From the NCBI GenBank assembly GCA_044228435.1, contig JBGAUW010000010.1:1-64000 (forward strand): a stretch of 64,000 nt of DNA, read 5' to 3'. How positions within the stretch are numbered: position 1 is the first letter of the stretch; every line of letters begins with the position of its first letter. The DNA is from Bog-950 sp044228435. Lineage in GTDB: Bacteria > Bacteroidota > Bacteroidia > Chitinophagales > LD1. The notes under the pieces are model-generated. The model was not told where the DNA came from and made no database searches. It saw nothing but the letters and a program-made list of their open reading frames with translations. Made by a program: the position numbers and the translations under genes. Below, one piece after another: positions 26,465 to 35,234 of this stretch.

Positions 26465-27760
26465 ATGCCCGCTTACAACTATATACTAAGCATTGCCTTT
26501 TCGGGTATATTTTTCTACACCACCATAATGTTTGCGGTGCAGTTCTTTATTTTGCGCAAAAGGGAACTTATTTACTACAGCCTGTATTTGCTTTGCGGAG
26601 CCGTATATTACCTGTACTATTTTTCATCTCCTATTTTTCCGGATTACACCCGCAACTTTACCGGCAATTTGAACGTGCTGCTGCGCATGACCTTGGCTTT
26701 GTTTCAAATTGAATTATACACGCTTTTTACCATTGCTTACCTGAATATAAACAGCATAGCCAGTTGGGTTAAAACATTTTTTAAAATTTATTTATGGTTT
26801 ATTCCCCTGGCCTATACCTTGTACTTAGTGCTGTATTTTATGCAGGTTGAAAAAAACACCATTCTGCTTATTTTTAATAGCATTACTATACCCATGCTGG
26901 TTATTTATTTTTTTGCTATTACCCGCATAGCCACGATACACGCCAATATATACTTGATGGGCACGCTGTTAAATATGGCTTTTACAGTTACCTCCTTTTT
27001 AATTGGCACACACTTACCGGACAGTAAAATTAGTTTTCATCTAGCCTCGCAAATGGGGTTACTGCTCGACCTGTTTTTTTTAAGCTACGGGCTATCGCTA
27101 AAAGCTGCTGAAGCCGATAAAAAATTAGTTGCTACTCTACTCGAAAGCCAGCATATTTTAGAAACCGAGCGCAGCCGTTTTGCACGCGACCTGCACGATG
27201 GCCTGGGCGGCTTACTTAGCAGCGTAAAATACTCGTTTAGCCATATTAAAGAAACTATCAGCCTTACCGCACAGCAAACCACAACTTACGAACAAACCCT
27301 GCATAAATTAGATGGCGGCATTGCCGAACTGCGCAACATTGCCCACAACATGATGCCCGAAAACCTGCAACAGTTTGGTTTAGATACCACCCTGCGCGAT
27401 TTATGCAGCAGCCTTGGTGCCAATGGTAAAATAGAGGTTATTTACCAATCGTTTGGCATGGCAGCTTACACCGCAAATACTAAAGTTGATTTAGCCATTT
27501 ATCGCATGGCGCAAGAAATTTTGCACAACACCATAAAACATTCCGCTGCCAGCCGCGCCTTGCTTCAACTTTCGTTTTCCAACCATATTTTGTTGCTTAC
27601 AGCCGAAGATAACGGCAAAGGCTTTGACACCGCCATTTTTAAAACCAGCTCCGGCACTGGTTTTAAAAGCATGCAAAGCCGCACCTATTTTTTAAATGCG
27701 AAATTGCAAATTGAATCAAGTGCCAGCGGCACCGCCATAAATATAGAAATACCGCTATGA
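26465..27760 (+). CDS. NarX/DegS-type (HisKA_3) sensor histidine kinase 1
   Basis: A 431-residue protein with seven hydrophobic segments in residues 5-212 (7TM-type sensor), a coiled linker, then HisKA_3 with phospho-acceptor His244 in RFARDLHDGLGGLLSSVKYS and IAHNMMPENLQQFGL. An HATPase domain follows with AQEILHNTIKHSAAS and DNGKGFDTAIF. It overlaps the response regulator by ATGA (27757-27760). A close paralogue follows that regulator, so one regulator may be served by two kinases. Confidence 0.93.
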   Translation: MPAYNYILSIAFSGIFFYTTIMFAVQFFILRKRELIYYSLYLLCGAVYYLYYFSSPIFPDYTRNFTGNLNVLLRMTLALFQIELYTLFTIAYLNINSIASWVKTFFKIYLWFIPLAYTLYLVLYFMQVEKNTILLIFNSITIPMLVIYFFAITRIATIHANIYLMGTLLNMAFTVTSFLIGTHLPDSKISFHLASQMGLLLDLFFLSYGLSLKAAEADKKLVATLLESQHILETERSRFARDLHDGLGGLLSSVKYSFSHIKETISLTAQQTTTYEQTLHKLDGGIAELRNIAHNMMPENLQQFGLDTTLRDLCSSLGANGKIEVIYQSFGMAAYTANTKVDLAIYRMAQEILHNTIKHSAASRALLQLSFSNHILLLTAEDNGKGFDTAIFKTSSGTGFKSMQSRTYFLNAKLQIESSASGTAINIEIPL

Positions 27761-28383
27761 ACCCTACAAAAATACTAATAGTAGACGACCACCCGATGGT
27801 AATTGAGGGCATTAGTATTTTGCTTAAGGATGAACCTTCTATACAAATAATTGGCTCTGCCAGTAGTGCCGATGCGGCACTCAAATTTTTAGAACAACAG
27901 GCTACCGATATAGTACTACTAGACATTAACCTGCCCGACCAAAGCGGCATAGAAGTTTGCAAGCACATTGCCGACAAGTATGTAGCCAGCCGAGTAATAG
28001 CTATCAGCAATCATTCGCTACCAAGTTATATTCAAAAAATAATAGCGCATGGCGGTAGCGGTTATCTATTAAAAAATACGACCAGGCAAGAGTTGCTTCA
28101 AGCCATTGAAATGGTAATGCTGGGTAAAGAGTACTTTAGCCGCGATATTATACGCGCTATGCGCGAGCAAAAAGAAACCAACCATGCAGTGGCTATTACA
28201 CGCCGGGAGAAAGAGATTTTGCAATTAATTTCCGACGGAAAAACTAATAACGAAATAGCCGCACAGCTTTTTATAAGTTCCAGCACGGTAGATACGCACC
28301 GTAAAAATTTGATAGAAAAACTGAACGTAAGTAACACTGCTTCGTTAATAAAAAAGGCAGTGCAGCTAAAGTTGATTGATTAA
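27757..28383 (+). CDS. NarL/FixJ-family response regulator
   Basis: A 208-residue regulator. Receiver domain with Asp10/Asp11, phospho-acceptor Asp56 in VLLDINLPDQSG, and Lys in GYLLKNTTRQELL. The LuxR-type HTH at about 143-205 reads TRREKEILQLISDGKTNNEIAAQLF followed by SSSTVDTHRKNLIEKL. Co-translated with the upstream kinase and 23 bp before the second kinase. Confidence 0.96.
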   Translation: MNPTKILIVDDHPMVIEGISILLKDEPSIQIIGSASSADAALKFLEQQATDIVLLDINLPDQSGIEVCKHIADKYVASRVIAISNHSLPSYIQKIIAHGGSGYLLKNTTRQELLQAIEMVMLGKEYFSRDIIRAMREQKETNHAVAITRREKEILQLISDGKTNNEIAAQLFISSSTVDTHRKNLIEKLNVSNTASLIKKAVQLKLID

Positions 28384-28406
28384 AGCAAATCGGAAACCCT
28401 AAACAC

Positions 28407-29714
28407 ATGCTGAACTTTAGTGTAGCTTTCAACTTGATATTTCTTACGCTCTTTTTTTATCACGTATTTTATTTCGCATTGCAATATGCAGTTATAAAGC
28501 GCATTGAGTTTTTTTACTACAGTTTGTTTCTGTTGGTGCAAAGTATTCATTATGCGGTTTTCGTTACGGCCCCTATTATCAATTCACCCAATAGCGGATA
28601 CGCTCCGTTAGTTTTTTCAGCCTTCGAAATGTCTTTTTCATTTGTAGAGTTACACTTCTACTTCGCTTTTATTATAGCCTACCTTAATCTAACAAAAAGC
28701 GATGGCAACGCTTACAAGCTTTTTAGAAACATTAAGTATTTTGCCATTTGCTTTGCTGCACTGCTCCTATTGCTAAACGCGCTGCACATAAACACACAAA
28801 TAATTTGCGGTATTGTCTTAATTATAGGTTTACCTATAACGTTTACGGTACTTTATTTTTTATACCATTTATATAGCACCCACACCAACATAGTAATATT
28901 GGGCACCGCTTTAAATATAGCAGGCACCATTATTACTTTTTTAATTATCAATTATGAATTGAGTACAAACACTGCTTTAAGTTTTAGCAAGTATATACCT
29001 ATACAAATTGGGTTACTATTGGAACTCTTCGTTCTCGGCTATGGTCTCTCATTAAAAGCTGCAGAAACCGATAAAAAATTGGTAGTGGCATTACAAGAAA
29101 ATCAAAAACTTTTAGAAACAGAGCGGGGGCGTTTTGCCCGAGATTTACACGATGGCTTAGGCGGCTTATTAAGTAGCGTAAAATTTTCGTTTAGTAATAT
29201 GAAAGAAAACATCATCCTCACTGCTCAACAAGGTTTATCGTTTGAGCAAAGCTTAAATAAGCTTGATAGCGGCATTGCCGAACTGCGAAGAATAGCCCAC
29301 AACATGATGCCCGAAAACCTGCAACAGTTTGGCTTAAACACCGCGCTTAAAGATTTTTGTATTACCATACAGCAGGGCACCGGTTGCAATATACACTACG
29401 AGTGTTTTGGCATGGAACACTATAGCTTTAACAGCCAAACCGATATAGCTATTTACCGGATAGCACAAGAGCTGGTAAACAATGCCCTAAAACATGCCGC
29501 TGCCGAACAAATAATAGTGCAGCTACAAAATAGCAAAACTTCGATAACCCTTACCGTTGAGGATAACGGTAAAGGTTTTGATACATCCATTATAAAAACC
29601 GTAAAAGGAAGTGGCTGGAAAAGCATTGAAAGCCGCGTAAATCTTTTAAAAGGTTCATGTCTTGTTACATCAAGCAGTATTGGCACCACTATTACAATTG
29701 AAATGCCGATATAA
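28407..29714 (+). CDS. HisKA_3 sensor histidine kinase 2, paralogue of the first
   Basis: A 435-residue paralogue of the protein encoded from 26465: same multi-helix membrane sensor (residues about 5-215), same RFARDLHDGLGGLLSSVKFS box, IAHNMMPENLQQFGLNTALKD, and HATPase motifs ELVNNALKHAAAEQ and DNGKGFDTSII. The catalytic half is close to identical in motif wording, while the membrane sensor half has diverged, suggesting a duplication followed by a change of input. Confidence 0.93.
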   Translation: MLNFSVAFNLIFLTLFFYHVFYFALQYAVIKRIEFFYYSLFLLVQSIHYAVFVTAPIINSPNSGYAPLVFSAFEMSFSFVELHFYFAFIIAYLNLTKSDGNAYKLFRNIKYFAICFAALLLLLNALHINTQIICGIVLIIGLPITFTVLYFLYHLYSTHTNIVILGTALNIAGTIITFLIINYELSTNTALSFSKYIPIQIGLLLELFVLGYGLSLKAAETDKKLVVALQENQKLLETERGRFARDLHDGLGGLLSSVKFSFSNMKENIILTAQQGLSFEQSLNKLDSGIAELRRIAHNMMPENLQQFGLNTALKDFCITIQQGTGCNIHYECFGMEHYSFNSQTDIAIYRIAQELVNNALKHAAAEQIIVQLQNSKTSITLTVEDNGKGFDTSIIKTVKGSGWKSIESRVNLLKGSCLVTSSSIGTTITIEMPI

Positions 29715-30071
29715 AACCGGCCATGTGCAGTCCGCAGTTGCTTCTAAATTATATCATAAATGAAACAAGGCAAATTAGAAAAACCTTACTCTGCCTGTAT
29801 TTCACCTTAGAAATTGTGGGACAATTTTTTTTCGTTTCGCTAGCTTTAAGACTTCCGAAGTTGAAAAAACTTCGGAAGTCGGTCCAACATCCAAAGTTTT
29901 TTCAACTTCGGATGTTTTGTGTCATTACTTTCCTTTGCGTCTTCGCGAACTTCGCTTTAACTGTATTGGCCTTTAGATTCTACTGCTCCACCAAACTTTT
30001 TGATTTGTATTTTGCCTTTAAGCCCCCTTTAGGGGGTTGGGGGTTGTATTTTTTATTATCATTAATTTTAA
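29715..30071. other. 357-bp gap with palindromic element and AT-rich radC leader
   Basis: Contains palindromic element A copy 2 and, closer to radC, the palindromic CCCCCTTTAGGGGG block (about 30024). No gene is supported here. Confidence 0.5.
29850..29916. repeat. palindromic intergenic element A, copy 2
   Basis: GACTTCCGAAGTT (29850-29862) and AACTTCGGAAGTC (29868-29880) form a perfect 13-bp stem with a GAAAA loop. A second imperfect hairpin CATCC...GGATG follows, and then GTTTTGTGT as in copy 1 (18812-18900). Confidence 0.85.
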
Positions 30072-30773
30072 ATGGAAGAAACCAACCAACATCTGGCTAT
30101 TAAAGCCTGGGCCGAAGAAGACCGACCGCGTGAAAAGCTTTTATTGAAAGGAAAGGCCGCTTTAAGCGATGCCGAATTAATAACCATACTGCTACGCACG
30201 GGCGTGGTGGGCAACTCGGCGCTGGATATAGCCAAAAAGCTTTTACGCCATGTAAACGGCGATTTAAATGCGCTGGGCAAGCTTACCGTTAACGATTTAA
30301 AGAAACTGGAAAAGGGCCTTGGCGAAACCAAAGCAATAACCATAGTGGCTGCGCTGGAACTGGGCCGGCGCCGCCAGGCCAGTGAGGTGCGCGTGGTGGA
30401 ATCGATAACCAGCAGCCGCCAGTTTTACGATTATATGTATGCCGAAATGAGCGACCTGCCACACGAGGAGTTTTATGTGCTTTACCTTAGCCGCGCTAAC
30501 AAACCTATTGCACATAAGCACATTAGCAGCGGGGGTATTACCGGCACCATTGCCGATACCAAAATTATTTTAAAGCATGCCATCGAGTTGCTGGCTACTA
30601 ATATTTGCGCCTACCACAACCATCCATCGGGCAACCTAAGGCCCAGCCAGAGTGATATAAACCTTACCAAAAACCTAAAGCAAGCAGCAGCGTTAATTGA
30701 CGTTACCCTGCTTGACCATATAATAATGGGCGATAAAAACTACTACAGTTTTGCCGATAACGGAATGATGTAA
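30072..30773 (+). CDS. radC: RadC-family JAMM/MPN+ domain protein
   Basis: A 233-residue protein. The N-terminal helix-hairpin-helix part (AWAEEDRPREKLLLKGKAALSDAELITILLRTG, split by family position; then KLEKGLGETKAITIVAALELGRR) precedes the JAMM metal site HNHPSGNLRPSQSD (His182, His184, Asp195) with the upstream HEEFYVLYL. Named a DNA repair protein, although its biochemical role is not settled. Complete and standard length; a strong terminator follows. Confidence 0.95.
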   Translation: MEETNQHLAIKAWAEEDRPREKLLLKGKAALSDAELITILLRTGVVGNSALDIAKKLLRHVNGDLNALGKLTVNDLKKLEKGLGETKAITIVAALELGRRRQASEVRVVESITSSRQFYDYMYAEMSDLPHEEFYVLYLSRANKPIAHKHISSGGITGTIADTKIILKHAIELLATNICAYHNHPSGNLRPSQSDINLTKNLKQAAALIDVTLLDHIIMGDKNYYSFADNGMM

Positions 30774-30782
30774 AGTAAAAAT

Positions 30783-30812
30783 AAGAAGCCCTTCCAATTG
30801 GAAGGGCTTCTT
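30783..30812. terminator. bidirectional terminator
   Basis: A perfect palindrome: AAGAAGCCCTTCCAA pairs with TTGGAAGGGCTTCTT, flanked by A/T runs, between convergent radC and the gene ending at 30836. Confidence 0.93.
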
Positions 30813-30835
30813 ATTTTTATCAAGCAAGTAAGCTA

Positions 30836-32839
30836 TTACTTACCTACTATAAAGCGTTTAGTAATTTGCGAGGTAGCAGTTTTAAGCGTTACAAAGTAAA
30901 TACCGTTGGCTACATCGGTAGTGTTCCAGGTAAGAGTATGGTTGCCGCCCGAAACAGTATCGCTATAGATATCGGCAATTTTTTCGCCTAATACATTGGT
31001 AACAAAAGCATCTACCATGGTAGTTTCTTTTACATCAAAGGCTATGCGCAATACATTGCTGGCCGGGTTAGGATACACCGATACATTTTCGAAGCTTTCT
31101 TTAGCCGGTGCAATGCCGGTAGTTACTTTCTCAATCAGGTCTATCTCCGCGCCGTTCAAAATGTTGCGGTATTTATAATCTGCATTGTATTCTTCTACAA
31201 TACCCACCAGGCTAATGTAGTTTTGCTTGTAGGTAACCGGCAATTTATAGCTATAGGTTTTAGTATAGTTTGAGCCGCTGGCAACCGTATCAGGTATAAT
31301 GTTATCCGTGCCCCATGCACCACCTAAAGCTTTGCGCAATACGTGGTTGTGTGCCCAGCCTACAATAGGGTCATCTAACACAGTATAAGGGCTTCCGCTC
31401 CACGAGCTGCCGCCGTTGCTGTTATCAGAGAAATAATTCACCTGGTCCCAGCCAGAGCCTGTACCTTTTACTGAATCTTCTATTACATACACGTTAAGGC
31501 GGTAATCGCCGGTTACATTCGATAGAAAATCGGCACTAACTGTTACGCCTATTTGGCGGGTAGTGGTATCGTATGTAGTATTTATTAAAGATACATTGGC
31601 AGGGGTAGCCATAGGCAACCTTACATTTACTTTATCTAACCAAATATTATCGGTGTAAGCGGTCGCAATACGGTCGAAGGCAACATCTGCTTCATCCAGG
31701 TAATAAACGGCATCCAGTATACCCGATGGGAAACCAATAGCATAAGCTGCAGAGCGGGTTAGGCCTTCGGCGCAGGTCATACGGTCGTCAGCGGCCGAGC
31801 CTCCGTTATAATCGTGTATCGAAACCGGTATTAAATCGGGCATATCTGTCTTTGCTTCTTCCAGTTTTAAGTTACCATCTGGGCAATAGCCGCACCATGC
31901 ACCTGTAAATTCTTCAAATACAGGGCGCTTATAGGCGTTGTTGCTTATAACCTGTATTAAACGGCTAAGGCTATCGTTACCGGCATCGCTATCGGGGTTA
32001 GAGCCATTAATATCTGAGGTCCACATTCTAACGTTTTGTCCGCCTAAAGCCGATGGAGAGAACGGATTTGGGAACTCGTAATGATAAAATCCGAGTGGTT
32101 TAATACTAACACCCTGAATGGTAGAAGATACTACCGCTCCGCCGTTTACCGAGTAATTAAGTTTAAAGCTGGTAACGGTGTTAAAACCAAGATTGCGGAT
32201 ATCGCCTGTAAACTGGTTGTTTTCGTTAGGGCGCATATAAATGTACGAGTCGAAAGTAATGTGCGATAAGTTATAATTAGGCACATTGCTTTGAATTTTA
32301 ATATCATCTATACCCAACAAAATATCATCGTTAGAGTTGTTGTGGAAGGCAATGGTAATAGTATCGCCTGCGTAAGGGGTTAAATCGAATACACGGGTAG
32401 TCCAACCCACATTTTCGTTAGCAATGCTAAACACGTTTACTGTAAAATCAGTTACAGTATCGCCACCGGTAGGCGATAGCTTTACCTCGTATCCATCGGG
32501 GTAATTGCCGCTAAACGCAGTAGCAGCCCACGAAAGCTGCACATTGGTGCTGCCTGCAGGTATCACAATTCTTTCGGTAATCATCCAATCGTCGGATTGG
32601 CCGGCCGGATTATACCATGAGGTGCTAATGGCAAACTCGCCCGAAGCATGTTGGTTATTTTCCCAAACCCAGGCATTGGTAACAAAGTTTACGTTGCTGG
32701 CAGGGGTTAGTCCATCGTTATTTAAAATTGTCCAGGTAGCCGGTATGCCTGTGCTAAAATCCTGCGAAAAAATGGTCGTTTGTGCACCTGCATAAAATGC
32801 AGCCATAAACGCCAATGCTGTTAGTACATGTTTTTTCAT
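30836..32839 (-). CDS. Omp28-like T9SS protein with choice-of-anchor J domain
   Basis: A 667-residue secreted protein. Signal peptide (1-19). The cleaved-adhesin/choice-of-anchor J domain covers about 22-185 (FSQDFSTGIPATWTILNNDG ... GIDDIKI). The Omp28-related region starts near 305 with VFEEFTGAWCGYCPDGNLKLEE, whose CGYC (Cys316-Cys319) is a thioredoxin-like redox or structural pair. The type A T9SS domain is at the end (VSVYPNPASNVLRIAF ... GIYFVTLKT). Likely cell-surface or released; function unknown. Confidence 0.88.
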   Translation of the reverse strand: MKKHVLTALAFMAAFYAGAQTTIFSQDFSTGIPATWTILNNDGLTPASNVNFVTNAWVWENNQHASGEFAISTSWYNPAGQSDDWMITERIVIPAGSTNVQLSWAATAFSGNYPDGYEVKLSPTGGDTVTDFTVNVFSIANENVGWTTRVFDLTPYAGDTITIAFHNNSNDDILLGIDDIKIQSNVPNYNLSHITFDSYIYMRPNENNQFTGDIRNLGFNTVTSFKLNYSVNGGAVVSSTIQGVSIKPLGFYHYEFPNPFSPSALGGQNVRMWTSDINGSNPDSDAGNDSLSRLIQVISNNAYKRPVFEEFTGAWCGYCPDGNLKLEEAKTDMPDLIPVSIHDYNGGSAADDRMTCAEGLTRSAAYAIGFPSGILDAVYYLDEADVAFDRIATAYTDNIWLDKVNVRLPMATPANVSLINTTYDTTTRQIGVTVSADFLSNVTGDYRLNVYVIEDSVKGTGSGWDQVNYFSDNSNGGSSWSGSPYTVLDDPIVGWAHNHVLRKALGGAWGTDNIIPDTVASGSNYTKTYSYKLPVTYKQNYISLVGIVEEYNADYKYRNILNGAEIDLIEKVTTGIAPAKESFENVSVYPNPASNVLRIAFDVKETTMVDAFVTNVLGEKIADIYSDTVSGGNHTLTWNTTDVANGIYFVTLKTATSQITKRFIVGK

Positions 32840-32944
32840 AGTGTAATTAAGTTATCAAATGATTAGGTCAAAATTAAAAGATTTTAAGACGAATTAACCT
32901 GATTATAAATTATATTTTATCTTGCATAAAATATCCATAATAAC

Positions 32945-33652
32945 ATGAACAAAGCTTTACTAACTATGGCGGCCATTTTATTTTTGGCAGCACCCTGTTT
33001 TTCTCAAACCGATTTTATTCTCCTTCCTTCTGATACAATTTCATTGACAGAAACCGTACAGGCCAACGATATTTTAGAAGCCTTTATGAAGGTTAAAAAC
33101 ACCAGCAACAGCACTAAAACCATTAACTGGATATGCACTGAAAGAACGGGCTCGCGCGATTGGGAAATAAACATTTGCGATATTGTTAACTGCTACTCAT
33201 TTGGTTATGTGGTGCGTACGTTTAGCCTTGCCGCCGGCGATACCGGCACCATGCGCCTGGATATAGACCCCCATGGCGTATCGGGCCCCGGCCAGGTAAG
33301 CCTTTTAATGTGGGTAGAAGGCGATAGCGCCAACGGCAAAGTAAAAAACCCAACCTGGAATGTAGACCTTACTGCCATTACCGGTATTAATAAGGTAGCA
33401 GCCACTACCCTTAAAATATTCCCTAACCCGGTTAAAAACCTGTTTACCGTTTCGGGACTGGATAATGCCGGCGACCTTTCGTTTGAAGTGCTCGATATGA
33501 AAGGCTCGGCTGTTAAAAGCGAAGTAAAGTCGGCCACCAACACGGCTATAGAAATTTCGATTGAAAACCTGCCACGCGGTATTTATGTATTAAAAGCTTT
33601 TGATAAAGATGGTAATCTGGCAGGCACATCGCGCCTTAGCAAGATTGACTAA
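32945..33652 (+). CDS. T9SS type A sorting-domain protein
   Basis: A 235-residue protein with signal peptide (residues 1-20), a beta-rich domain at about 25-145 with three Cys (WICTERTGSRDWEINICDIVNC region) that recalls the CARDB/DUF11-like immunoglobulin folds, then a T9SS domain (LKIFPNPVKNLFTVSG ... RGIYVLKAFD). Divergent from the Omp28-like gene across 105 bp. No specific function can be given. Confidence 0.82.
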   Translation: MNKALLTMAAILFLAAPCFSQTDFILLPSDTISLTETVQANDILEAFMKVKNTSNSTKTINWICTERTGSRDWEINICDIVNCYSFGYVVRTFSLAAGDTGTMRLDIDPHGVSGPGQVSLLMWVEGDSANGKVKNPTWNVDLTAITGINKVAATTLKIFPNPVKNLFTVSGLDNAGDLSFEVLDMKGSAVKSEVKSATNTAIEISIENLPRGIYVLKAFDKDGNLAGTSRLSKID

Positions 33653-33672
33653 GCAATAAGTTATTTGTTTTG

Positions 33673-33705
33673 AAAAATCCCGAACCTTTAGTTCGGGATT
33701 TTTTT
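33673..33705 (+). terminator. rho-independent terminator
   Basis: AATCCCGAAC pairs with GTTCGGGATT around CTTTA, followed by a T-run; 21 bp after the T9SS gene. Confidence 0.9.
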
Positions 33706-33788
33706 GTTTAATACATCAGTAACAAACTGACAAACATCAGCAGCGCATAAAGCCGCACCACCATATTTTAGTGGTGCAAATACCAACT

Positions 33789-34196
33789 ATGGTTTATTTA
33801 AGAAGTATTGCTGTATGGTTATTGCTTATGCTTACCGAAACGCTGCATGGCACAGTACGCATATTTTTGCTGGTACCACTAACCAGCGATTTTAGAGCCC
33901 GGCAAATTACCGTGTTTACCGGTGCCCTACTTATATTTTGCATTACCGCCCTGTTTATAAAACGTATAGCGCCAATAAGTGCCCGGCAGTGCTTATTAAT
34001 AGGGTTGATGTGGATACTGCTTACCTTTACCTTTGAAGTGTCGCTGGGTTTATTTGCTTTTAATATGAGTTGGCAACGCATAGCCCGGGATTATAATCTT
34101 TTGCAGGGAGGCCTTATGCCCATAGGGCTTACGTTCATGTTTTTTACGCCCCTGGCAGCCGCAAAAATAAGACATGCACTACCCCCGCATTTTTAA
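33789..34196 (+). CDS. small multipass membrane protein
   Basis: A 135-residue protein with four hydrophobic segments (VWLLLMLTETLHGTVRIFLLVP, VFTGALLIFCITALFI, LLIGLMWILLTFTFEVSLGLF split at its centre, GLMPIGLTFMFFTPLAA). A GTG six codons upstream (33771) also opens the frame, but ATG at 33789 is preferred. No family recognised; convergent with the SGNH-like gene. Confidence 0.65.
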   Translation: MVYLRSIAVWLLLMLTETLHGTVRIFLLVPLTSDFRARQITVFTGALLIFCITALFIKRIAPISARQCLLIGLMWILLTFTFEVSLGLFAFNMSWQRIARDYNLLQGGLMPIGLTFMFFTPLAAAKIRHALPPHF

Positions 34197-34230
34197 GTTT
34201 TGCTTTTTAAACGGCAATAATTACAAAATG

Positions 34231-35232
34231 CTATTGGCCCTTAAAAATAATGGAGAGTATACTATCGCCCACGGCCTGGCGGTAATGGCTGGCCTCGTAA
34301 AAATTGGTAACGCTGTTGGTAAACTGGTTTTGCCCCGAAAAATCGTAAAGGCGATTGCCAAATAGCTGTTGCAGCAAAGCTAAATCGGCCGGGTAAAATT
34401 TTGTTTGCTCGTACAATGGGCTTAACACCACCTTATAATTGGTGTGGTGCTTTTCTAAAATCGCTTTAATACCGGTAAGCAGTTTTTCATTCTCTCCGCT
34501 CAACCGCTGCAAGGTATCTACCTTCTCCCCTGTTCGTGCATAAAACACATCTGCCTTTTGCTGATAATACAGCGCAGGGTTTTGCGCTATTTCAGTCTCT
34601 CGCTCTGCCACATCCAGTGCATTGGTAACGGGCTGATAAATTATTTTTTTAGGGCTTATATAGCCGTCCATATAATCTTGGTATTGTTTGGTAAGCAGGT
34701 AAGCGTAATAGTTTACAATAAACTTACGGTCGAAATAGGCTTTTAAAAAAGCCCAGTTAAACACCAGCTTGCTTTTATGCGAGGTTAACGGGTGCTTAAT
34801 AAACAGGTGGCGCATGTTTTCGGGCCTGTATGCACAATCGCGGCATAGAATGATAAGCGCATTATTAAGCGGCACATTTAGCGTATCCAGGTAGGCAAGC
34901 TTGGTATAAATACCAAAAAGATTTTCGCCCGAGGCATCAAATACAAACGGGGCGGCACTACTATCCAGGTACTGCACCCAGTGCTCCGGCGTGTATGCAA
35001 TAGTTCTGGAACTTCCGAAAATAAAAGAGTTGTAGTGGTACTTTGGATAGTCGCGGTTAAAGGTTTCGGTAGATATATAATCGCGGTTGGTAACCACCTG
35101 GCTGCCCGAAAAATTATAACCTGTGCGCAGTATTTTAAAAGGGTCGAAATACACGTAGCCCGCCAGCAGAATAACGATGCCCACAAGGCCTATGGATGCG
35201 AAAGAAATGAAGGTTATCAGAAATTTCTTCAT
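34231..35232 (-). CDS. SGNH/DltD-AlgJ-like protein, partner of MBOAT acyltransferase
   Basis: A 333-residue protein with one N-terminal membrane segment (FLITFISFASIGLVGIVILLAG, split here from MKK), the rest periplasmic. SFIFGSSRTIAY (about residues 70-80) fits the GxS nucleophile block, and the C-terminal FYEASHYRQAVGD supplies a His in the position expected for the Asp-x-x-His block of SGNH/DHHW acetyltransferases. It starts 2 bp after the MBOAT stop; the pair fits polysaccharide O-acetylation as in alginate or D-alanyl systems. Start at 35232 (MKKFLITF) is chosen because the longer frame overlaps the MBOAT gene. Confidence 0.8.
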   Translation of the reverse strand: MKKFLITFISFASIGLVGIVILLAGYVYFDPFKILRTGYNFSGSQVVTNRDYISTETFNRDYPKYHYNSFIFGSSRTIAYTPEHWVQYLDSSAAPFVFDASGENLFGIYTKLAYLDTLNVPLNNALIILCRDCAYRPENMRHLFIKHPLTSHKSKLVFNWAFLKAYFDRKFIVNYYAYLLTKQYQDYMDGYISPKKIIYQPVTNALDVAERETEIAQNPALYYQQKADVFYARTGEKVDTLQRLSGENEKLLTGIKAILEKHHTNYKVVLSPLYEQTKFYPADLALLQQLFGNRLYDFSGQNQFTNSVTNFYEASHYRQAVGDSILSIIFKGQ

Positions 35233-35234
35233 CG

